A program made the translations under genes and the position numbers. The notes below the pieces were generated by a model. It saw only the letters and a list, made by a program, of their open reading frames with translations, did no database searches and was not told where the DNA came from. A DNA stretch of 13,801 nt, taken from Acidobacteriota bacterium. Lineage in GTDB: Bacteria > Acidobacteriota > Aminicenantia > UBA2199. The stretch spans positions 1-13,801 of the forward strand of contig JAKAGC010000032.1 of assembly GCA_021817755.1 (NCBI GenBank), in the 5' to 3' direction. Below, one piece after another: positions 7,568 through 13,801 of this stretch; position 1 is the stretch's first letter, and every line of letters starts with the position of its first letter.

Positions 7568-9920
7568 ATCCAGCCTGAGTCGTCGATTTAATTTTAGTAT
7601 TATCGGTGTGGTAATACTTATTGCATTAGTATTTTTAGTGATTATAACAATTGTTGGGAACCGGAATATCGATCGAGAGATGGAAACTCGAATCACTCGT
7701 ATTGTTACTATCTCGGAATCCAGTTTGCCTCCTGTTATATGGAATTTTGACAGGGAGGCTATAAAAAGCATCTGTGAATCACTCTTTAAAGAGAAGGGAG
7801 TGGTTTTTTTTCGTTTAGGGAATCCGGGTGAACCGGGGCAGCCGTTATTCGATAAACAGGAGGGGCGCTACTATGGAAAAACATTTGATTTTTTTAAGGA
7901 TTCGGAGCAATTTAAAACAAAACAGTCTCCAATCTATTATAAAGGTGAGCGAGTCGCCGGTTTTCAACTGGTGTTTTCAAAAGAGTTATTAAAAGAAGAG
8001 TTAAGAAAGAATATCCTCAATCTGATTTTTCTCATTGTTGTCATACTGGGAGCAATTTATTGGATTGTTGTTTTAATATCAAAACGTAATATATTTATCC
8101 CCTTAAAAAATTTGGAGTACTCTGCTGAAAAAATTACGGAAGGTGAGCTAAATACAGGCATAAGAGTTACCGGTGAGGATGAAATTGGTTCATTGAGTAG
8201 AGCGTTTATTCGTATGCAATTTGCGGTAAAGAATTCGATTGAATTGGAACAAAAAGCCAGGCAAGATCTGGAGAATCTAAATAAAAATTTAGAGCAAGAA
8301 GTGGAACGTCGTACAGCTCAATTGTTCCAGTCCGAGCAAAAATTAAAGGCAATTTTAAATCATCTGACACGGTGCGTGTATTGGAAAACTAACGATGGAA
8401 CAGTTGAGGGTGGCAATAGATCACTAATGGATGTGTTAAGGTTTTCCGATGTAGGGAAACTAACCGGAATCGATGAATCGGAAATCTGGAAAATGCCTGA
8501 TTCTCTTGCTTACATGAAAGATTTAACCCGAGAGGTTATTTCTCAGAGGACTGAGAAACTAGATATTGAATTCCAATTGCAGAATAATGAAGCCCATTTG
8601 CGGTGGTTTAAAATAGATTGCAGTCCCCTACTTGATGAGAATCAAAATGTATCGAGTATTCTGGTGGCCTTCCATGATTTTACGGAAGAAAAAAACAAAA
8701 ACGAGGAATTAAAATTAGCCAAAGAAGAGGCCGAACGAGCCAATCGAATCAAAGATGAGTTTCTTGCCAAAGTTAATCATGAAATCCGTACGCCACTTAA
8801 TACAATTAATGGATTTATAAAATTGGTCAGTAATTCGACGTTGACTAAAGAGCAAAAAGAAAATATTGGATATGCAGATTCCTCCACCCAGGACTTGTCA
8901 CGAATTATTAATGATCTCCTTGATTTTTCCCGGATGGAGTCTAGTGAATTTACGATTGTTAATTCTGCATTTAATTTGAATGAAGTATTGACCTATATAA
9001 CAAATAATTCTGCTCCCCAGGCGGAACAGAAAAATATACTCTTTAAAATAGTCAAAGAGAATAAGGTGCCTACAAGGTTAATTGGGGATGCCGGGAGACT
9101 AAAGCAGGTATTGCAAAACCTGGTGAACAATGCCATTCGTTATACGGATAAGGGGACAGTATCGGTAAAAGTTAGCCTTGATGGAAAAGACTCTCAAAAC
9201 GCATTTATCGCATTTTCAATTGTGGATACAGGTTCTGGGATACCCAAGGACTATATAGAGAAGATATTCGAACCCTATCAACGCTTTGATATCAGTAAGG
9301 ATAAAGGAACCGAACGAGGTTTTGGCCTTGGGTTAACCATTTCCCAACAGTTGGTTACCAAAATGGGGGGGAAAATAAGGGTTACCAGTGAACCGGGGAA
9401 AGGGAGTACGTTTTCCTTTACGCTTCCATTTGAATTAAGTGATATGACGGATAATCATGCGATCGGTGACTCAAAAATTCATTCGAAAATGGATTGGGCA
9501 AAACTAAAGGGGCTTCGTATTCTTTTGGTGGAAGATGATCCGGTTTCACAAATACTATTGCTTAAAATTTTATCCCCTTATGGAATTTTTGTTGACCTGG
9601 CAAAAACTGGAACAGAAGCGATCCGTATGGTATTTGAAAATAGTTATGATATTGTATTAATGGACATTGGATTGCCGGAATTAAGTGGGACGGAGGCGAT
9701 GAAAATCATCCGCAGTGACTCCCGCTTTATTAATCTTCCCATAATTGCTGTTACTACCGATGCAATTGTCGGGAATGAGAAAATTTTTCGTGATGCCGGT
9801 GCTTCGGATTTTCTTGCTAAACCTGTTGATACCAATCTTTTGTTACAAAAAATTATAAAATGGAAAGTAAAAAATCAACATTATGTAATTAATAAGGAGA
9901 GAAAAAATGGTGATAGATAA
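7548..9920 (+). CDS. Membrane hybrid sensor histidine kinase (HAMP-PAS-HisKA-HATPase-REC)
   Basis: Residues from start 7548 (790 in all): membrane segment 1 at about 16-37, a periplasmic domain of about 118 residues with the motif LPPVIWNFD (W65-D68) known from other outer sensor domains, membrane segment 2 at about 156-178, HAMP about 180-233, coiled coil to about 262, PAS about 265-380, and HisKA with H-box NHEIRTPL (phospho-acceptor H411). The HATPase_c domain has N527/N528 (NLVNNAIRYT), D560 (DTGSGIP) and G591-x-G-x-G (GFGLGL). The receiver, about 656-775, has phospho-acceptor D706 (LMDIGLP), T736 and K758. Every catalytic motif is intact. It autophosphorylates and passes phosphate to its own receiver, then needs an Hpt, which is the next gene. 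ATG 7548 is chosen because GGAG stands 6 bases before it; ATG 7536 lacks such a site. It overlaps the binding-protein gene by 20 bp, so translation is coupled. Confidence 0.92.
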   Translation: MKLNPAKSSLSRRFNFSIIGVVILIALVFLVIITIVGNRNIDREMETRITRIVTISESSLPPVIWNFDREAIKSICESLFKEKGVVFFRLGNPGEPGQPLFDKQEGRYYGKTFDFFKDSEQFKTKQSPIYYKGERVAGFQLVFSKELLKEELRKNILNLIFLIVVILGAIYWIVVLISKRNIFIPLKNLEYSAEKITEGELNTGIRVTGEDEIGSLSRAFIRMQFAVKNSIELEQKARQDLENLNKNLEQEVERRTAQLFQSEQKLKAILNHLTRCVYWKTNDGTVEGGNRSLMDVLRFSDVGKLTGIDESEIWKMPDSLAYMKDLTREVISQRTEKLDIEFQLQNNEAHLRWFKIDCSPLLDENQNVSSILVAFHDFTEEKNKNEELKLAKEEAERANRIKDEFLAKVNHEIRTPLNTINGFIKLVSNSTLTKEQKENIGYADSSTQDLSRIINDLLDFSRMESSEFTIVNSAFNLNEVLTYITNNSAPQAEQKNILFKIVKENKVPTRLIGDAGRLKQVLQNLVNNAIRYTDKGTVSVKVSLDGKDSQNAFIAFSIVDTGSGIPKDYIEKIFEPYQRFDISKDKGTERGFGLGLTISQQLVTKMGGKIRVTSEPGKGSTFSFTLPFELSDMTDNHAIGDSKIHSKMDWAKLKGLRILLVEDDPVSQILLLKILSPYGIFVDLAKTGTEAIRMVFENSYDIVLMDIGLPELSGTEAMKIIRSDSRFINLPIIAVTTDAIVGNEKIFRDAGASDFLAKPVDTNLLLQKIIKWKVKNQHYVINKERKNGDR

Positions 9921-10326
9921 TCGTGTTGAAAATGAAAGCAAAGAAATCTCTTTTTTCAAACAAGAGAGGGGATTCCATTTAGAGGGAATAGATGTAAAAA
10001 AAGCACTTCAAAGGCTTTCTATCGACAAAGCTACTTTTATCTTGATTTTAAGAATCTTTGATTCAACCTACTCTTCAATTGTAAGTAAAATAAAAAAAAT
10101 ATTAGTTGATGATAAGATAGAAGAAGCCCGAAAGTTACTTCATACGTTGGAAGGAGCAGCGGCAAATATAAATGCAGATGGAGTACAATTGGCTACGTAT
10201 GAGCTAAGAGAAGCCGTTAAATCAGGGGAAAAGAATTTTAAACCTCTTATCGATCATCTGGATGACCGGTTGAAAATTGTATTAAAATCAATCCGTTCAT
10301 TGGATGAACATAGCAAGGGGAAGTAA
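9907..10326 (+). CDS. Stand-alone Hpt phosphotransfer protein
   Basis: The 139-residue product is a small helical Hpt domain. H79 in ARKLLHTLEGAAANINADG matches the Hpt signature H-T-L-K-G-A-A-x-N-I-x-A, and a following helix (LATYELREAVKSG) fits the four-helix bundle. Its role would be to carry phosphate from the hybrid kinase receiver (D706) to the receiver of the next protein (D57). The usually conserved lysine three residues after the histidine is glutamate here (E82), which may change receiver choice. AAGGAG (9894-9899) stands 7 bases before ATG 9907, and the gene overlaps the kinase end by 14 bp. The N-terminal 25 residues are not part of the domain and are unexplained. Confidence 0.85.
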   Translation: MVIDNRVENESKEISFFKQERGFHLEGIDVKKALQRLSIDKATFILILRIFDSTYSSIVSKIKKILVDDKIEEARKLLHTLEGAAANINADGVQLATYELREAVKSGEKNFKPLIDHLDDRLKIVLKSIRSLDEHSKGK

Positions 10327-10327
10327 A

Positions 10328-11383
10328 ATGAAAAAGGATAATCAACATGTTATAGTAATTGTTGAGGATGAACCTGGGACTAGACGAACGATTGAATTAC
10401 TTTTAAAACAGTATCAGCCAATCATTACAGAAACCGGAGAAGAGGCATTACGTATAGTAGAGAAAAATGCTAATATTATCGATTTAGTTTTGCTGGATAT
10501 TGTTTTACCGGGAATCGACGGGATAGAAACCTGTCGAAGATTTAAGGAAAACCCTGGAACAAAGGGCATTCCAATCATATTTTTAACTGGAAAAGATGAA
10601 CCTGAAAGTGAGGCATCCGGTTTTGAAGTAGGTGCTGTTGATTTTATTTCTAAACCTGTAAATTCTATAATACTGAACGCACGTGTTAAATCACATCTTG
10701 AATTAAAAAACTATAGAGAAAATCTTGAACGTGAGGTTGAAAAGAAAACTTCAGAAATTATTGCTCTAATTCAAGAAAATATCGATACACAAAAGGAAAT
10801 AATTTTTACACTCGGAAATGTTATTGAAACACGTTCTAAAGAAAATCTCAATCATTTGGCAAGAATAGGTGAATATGTTAATTTTTTAGCTTTAAACGCC
10901 GGACTTGATTCGAAAGAATCAGAAAATTTGAAGGCAGCTTCAATACTACATGATATCGGAAAATTCGGAATTCCTGAAGCCATATTAAATAAATCCGGTA
11001 AATTAACGGATGAGGAATTAGATGTATATAAATCTCACACAAAATTGGGTTATGATGTTTTAAAAAAATCAAAACGTAAAATAATGCAGAGGGCGGCAAT
11101 AATTGCTTATCAACATCATGAAAAATGGGATGGAACGGGTTACCCGCAAGGTTTAAGAGGAAATGACATTCACATCTGGGGAAGGATTACTGCCATTGCG
11201 CATTTTTTTGATGAAATTGCAGTTTATAAATCTTACAATTCAAATTTTACTCCAGAAGAAGTTTTGAAATCTTTTACCACTGAAGTAGAAAGAAAATTCG
11301 ATCCCAAGTTATTTAAAATTTTAGAGGAAAAGATCGATGCCTTTTTAAACATATTTAATAATTACCCTGATAAAAACAAATAG
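10328..11383 (+). CDS. Response regulator with HD-GYP output domain
   Basis: The 351-residue protein has an N-terminal receiver (about 8-122; acidic residues in VEDE, phospho-acceptor D57 in LLDIVLP, conserved lysine in SKPVN), a coiled-coil linker (about 123-155) and an HD-GYP domain (about 156-345). HD-GYP domains hydrolyse cyclic di-GMP using a metal cluster. Ligand motifs seen are E172-xxx-H176, H208-D209 (LHDIGKFGIP), H237 (KSHTKLG) and H263-H264 in HHEKWDGTGYP. The last ligand position, usually the Asp of RIxxIAD, is H292 (RITAIAH), so activity may be changed. ATG 10328 is preferred over the upstream in-frame ATG 10304 because AAGGGG (10315-10320) stands 7 bases before it and the Hpt stop is 1 base upstream. 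It is the expected end point of the phosphorelay. Confidence 0.9.
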   Translation: MKKDNQHVIVIVEDEPGTRRTIELLLKQYQPIITETGEEALRIVEKNANIIDLVLLDIVLPGIDGIETCRRFKENPGTKGIPIIFLTGKDEPESEASGFEVGAVDFISKPVNSIILNARVKSHLELKNYRENLEREVEKKTSEIIALIQENIDTQKEIIFTLGNVIETRSKENLNHLARIGEYVNFLALNAGLDSKESENLKAASILHDIGKFGIPEAILNKSGKLTDEELDVYKSHTKLGYDVLKKSKRKIMQRAAIIAYQHHEKWDGTGYPQGLRGNDIHIWGRITAIAHFFDEIAVYKSYNSNFTPEEVLKSFTTEVERKFDPKLFKILEEKIDAFLNIFNNYPDKNK

Positions 11384-11399
11384 GCAGGAGGAAGATAAA

Positions 11400-13208
11400 A
11401 TGTGGACGTTTATCAAGGAGGCCATAAATTGGATTGGTGCAGGTACTATTATAATGATTACGGGTTATCTCATAAATTTGTATTGGAAATCGAAATCAAT
11501 AAAAATTTTGGATTCAATTTTTACTAAAGAAAAAGTAAAAGAGGTACAGAAAAAATATATTCCTACTTCCTTTAAATTGGATTCTGAGCCAGAGAAAAAC
11601 GAAAAAAATCTAATTCCCTTTCTATTTAAAAAAATATCAGAGGGGAAGATAAAATATGTTTTTATCTTATCAAATTCAGGTATGGGGAAAACTATTTTTA
11701 TGATTGGATTATACTTGAAATATCGTTTTAGTTGGGTTCGGTTTAAAAAAAGATATGATATTGAGTTATTATCAATGCGCTTTAAAAAAGAGGAATCAAT
11801 AGATGAAAAAATTAAGAAAATTGAAAAAGATTATAATACTATTTTATTGTTAGATGGGTTTGAAGAAGATCCAGATGCTATAAAAGATTTTAGAAATCGG
11901 TTAACTACGATTAAGGATTTGACTGATAAATTTCCTTTTGTAGTAATTACAGTACGAGCTAATTTATATCCTCAAAAGAAGGATGAGCCAAATGAGCAAG
12001 ATTTTGAGCCTACAGAAAAAGATGCATTTGATAATAAATTTTTAAAGCTTTATATCTCCCCTTTTGAAAAACGAGGAATAGAAAAATATATTAATAAAAA
12101 AATTAAAATATGGGATTATAAAAAGAGGCGTGACTTAAAGAGTGTGATTGAAAATTCTTTCGGATTGATGAGTCAACCGTTGCTTTTAAGCTATATAGTA
12201 AAACTTCCAAATCCCGACCAAAAGAATCTTAATTTGTCTGTTAAAATATTTGAGGGAATGATAAAATATTTGATAGAAAGAGAATCAAAGAATATTGGAT
12301 CGAATAGAAAAGCAGAATTTATAGACAAAATGCACGATTTTTCAAAAGATATTGCTAAATTTTGCTATTATAAATATCTTTCAAAAAAAGACTTAACTCT
12401 AACTAAAAATGAAGTGGACAGAATTGCCCAAAAACACGAAACCGATTTGCCATTGAATCAATTCATAAATAAATCCCTTTTAGTAAGATTAAAATATGAT
12501 AAAAGAAATAAAAATGATGATTATATGTTTATTCACCGTGATATTATGGAATATTTTTTATCTATTGAATTGTGTCGAAATCCTGATTTTAAAGAATCTT
12601 TTGACTTTAATCAAATGCAAAAAGCAAAACAATTTTATGAAGAAATGGAGAGCAAAGATGTATTTGAGTTTTTAAAAAATACAAATCCCGGGAAAAAACC
12701 AGCTTTAAGCGGTATATTTAGAGTTAATGGTAGTACAAATAGAAGTATTTCCGAATTAAATAGCAGCCATTCCGATTATTTAGAGTATTTAAATTTAAAT
12801 AACAATAATTTGTCCAATATTTCGCCACTAAGTGGGTTAATCTCTTTAAGAGAATTAGAATTAAGTTATAATCCCAATATTAATTTAAATAATTTAATAG
12901 AATTTAAAAATTTATTAGAATTAAATCTATCTTTTAATCAAATTTCTGATATTACTAATTTAAAACAGCTTAAAAAATTAAAAGAACTGAATTTATCCAA
13001 CAATCGAATAGCTGATATCAGAATTTTGAGTGAATTAGAAGAACTGGAAGAATTAAATCTTGCAAATAACAATATTACAAATATTGAACCATTAAAAAAT
13101 TTAAAGAATCTCAAAAGACTCAATTTAAGGAATAATGATAATATTCCGAGAGATCAAATTGAGGAATTCAAAGAGCGTTTCAATGACAACCCTTTTTTTG
13201 AAATATAA
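11400..13208 (+). CDS. Membrane-anchored NACHT-type NTPase with C-terminal leucine-rich repeats (bacterial NLR-like)
   Basis: Of 602 residues, about 11-29 form a single membrane segment near the N terminus. The NTPase follows: P-loop SNSGMGKT (91-98, K97/T98; the usual first Gly is Ser), Walker B ILLLDGFEE (148-156, D152), a sensor-1-like arginine in VVITVRANL (R186), and MSQPLLLSYI (257-266), the Pro-containing motif of NACHT helical domains. FIHRDIMEYF (377-386) matches the conserved F-x-H-x-x-x-x-E-Y motif after the NACHT module. Residues about 440-602 carry leucine-rich repeats with L..L.L.NN.I..I units starting at 461, 483, 505, 527, 549 and 571, an exact 22-residue period. NACHT proteins are STAND-family ATPase switches; bacterial members often act in phage defence, with LRRs as sensors. 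No separate effector domain is seen, so the membrane segment may be the effector or the anchor. AGGAGG (11386-11391) lies 8 bases before ATG and 2 bases past the upstream stop. The gene is very AT-rich. Confidence 0.85.
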   Translation: MWTFIKEAINWIGAGTIIMITGYLINLYWKSKSIKILDSIFTKEKVKEVQKKYIPTSFKLDSEPEKNEKNLIPFLFKKISEGKIKYVFILSNSGMGKTIFMIGLYLKYRFSWVRFKKRYDIELLSMRFKKEESIDEKIKKIEKDYNTILLLDGFEEDPDAIKDFRNRLTTIKDLTDKFPFVVITVRANLYPQKKDEPNEQDFEPTEKDAFDNKFLKLYISPFEKRGIEKYINKKIKIWDYKKRRDLKSVIENSFGLMSQPLLLSYIVKLPNPDQKNLNLSVKIFEGMIKYLIERESKNIGSNRKAEFIDKMHDFSKDIAKFCYYKYLSKKDLTLTKNEVDRIAQKHETDLPLNQFINKSLLVRLKYDKRNKNDDYMFIHRDIMEYFLSIELCRNPDFKESFDFNQMQKAKQFYEEMESKDVFEFLKNTNPGKKPALSGIFRVNGSTNRSISELNSSHSDYLEYLNLNNNNLSNISPLSGLISLRELELSYNPNINLNNLIEFKNLLELNLSFNQISDITNLKQLKKLKELNLSNNRIADIRILSELEELEELNLANNNITNIEPLKNLKNLKRLNLRNNDNIPRDQIEEFKERFNDNPFFEI

Positions 13209-13245
13209 TTAGCATATTAAGCGATAGGTTTTTATTAGGAAAAAT

Positions 13246-13801
13246 ATGAATTTACGAAAAGATTTGATTCAAATTATAATTAGAAAAAAAAAGGAATCGA
13301 AATATACAAAATTTGATTTATTTCACAGGATGGTTAAAAAACTATCAAATGTGACATTTATTATTTTATTTTTCTATGGATTTGTATCAGGAATTACTAT
13401 TGAAAAACCTGAGAGGATTTATTTTTCTTCTGAAATGCCTAAAGAAAGGTTTCCAATCATTCCGAGAGCTTTGGCTGTAACCGAAGATGGCTGGTATATT
13501 ATTCCGGATCAGGTTAATCCTCCTCCTTATTCACAAGAAAATCCCCCCGAAAAGGCAGGTAATATTAAAATTTATAAGAAAATAAAGAACTCGCTTGAGT
13601 TTTTTGCAGCGATTGAAGCAAAAGGCATTGGCAACAGTAATCTTGGTATACCAACCTATTGCTTCTATAATAAAAAAGAAGGAAAATTGACTGTTTTTGA
13701 TTCTTTTTTTAAAAAAATTCTAGTATTTTATAAAAATAAAAATAAAGGATTTAAATTATTAAAGATTGTACCTTGTCCGAAAAATGGAACGGATATCACA
13801 A
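13246..13801 (+). CDS. Exported or membrane protein of unknown function (3' end beyond window)
   Basis: The frame is open from ATG 13246 to the right edge (185 codons). AGGA (13237-13240) stands 5 bases before this ATG. A second in-frame ATG at 13330 would give an ideal signal peptide start (MVKKLSNVTFIILFFYGFVSG), so either the first 28 residues are a cytoplasmic tail before an anchor or the true start is 13330. After the hydrophobic stretch come beta-rich segments with PRALAVTEDGWYIIPD, GNIKIYKK and GKLTVFDSFFKKILVFY, which resemble NHL-type or six-bladed beta-propeller blades. That resemblance is my inference and weak. It lies 37 bp after the NACHT-LRR gene, on the same strand and equally AT-rich, so it may be part of the same acquired unit. 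Confidence 0.6.
   Translation, partial: MNLRKDLIQIIIRKKKESKYTKFDLFHRMVKKLSNVTFIILFFYGFVSGITIEKPERIYFSSEMPKERFPIIPRALAVTEDGWYIIPDQVNPPPYSQENPPEKAGNIKIYKKIKNSLEFFAAIEAKGIGNSNLGIPTYCFYNKKEGKLTVFDSFFKKILVFYKNKNKGFKLLKIVPCPKNGTDIT

Overview
The window looks like a low-GC, double-membraned bacterium rich in signal-transduction genes. That inference rests on an exported periplasmic binding protein paired with inner-membrane sensor kinases, Shine-Dalgarno-led overlapping genes and sigma70-type promoters. A spirochaete of the Leptospira/Turneriella kind would fit (WD40 repeats and abundant two-component genes), but nothing in the sequence proves it. There are no rRNA, tRNA, CRISPR or recognisable transposase genes.

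Layout. (1) 1-1871, minus strand: a large membrane-anchored WD40-repeat protein, cut by the window edge. It is driven by a perfect consensus promoter (TTGACA-17-TATAAT), and a 15-bp palindrome lies at the expected transcription start. (2) 1872-2695: no convincing gene, but an array of eleven diverged 42-bp tandem repeats that keep exact phase. (3) 2696-5385, minus strand: an atypical sensor kinase with PAS domains and a stand-alone receiver. The kinase reading frame is broken inside its third PAS domain at an A5 tract, so it reads as two abutting frames. (4) 5386-5656: the divergent promoter region. (5) 5657 to the right edge, plus strand: a tightly packed set of genes, several overlapping. 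In order they encode a periplasmic protein with three amino-acid-type binding modules (the middle one apparently lacking its second lobe), a membrane hybrid histidine kinase, a stand-alone Hpt protein, a receiver/HD-GYP response regulator, a membrane-anchored NACHT-LRR protein, and an exported protein of unknown function cut by the window edge.

How it may work (inference). The binding protein would sense a small ligand and act on the hybrid kinase. Phosphate would pass from H411 to receiver D706 to Hpt H79 to D57 of the HD-GYP regulator, a complete four-step phosphorelay with a cyclic-di-GMP phosphodiesterase-like output. The next gene, 16 bp downstream with a strong ribosome binding site, encodes a bacterial NLR-like NTPase of the type linked to phage defence. 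A phosphorelay/HD-GYP cassette directly joined to a TM-NACHT-LRR gene is the most unusual feature here. Base composition falls towards the right end (sampled lines of the NACHT gene are 17-37% GC, those of the WD40 gene 43-48%), which suggests that the NACHT gene and its neighbour have a different history.
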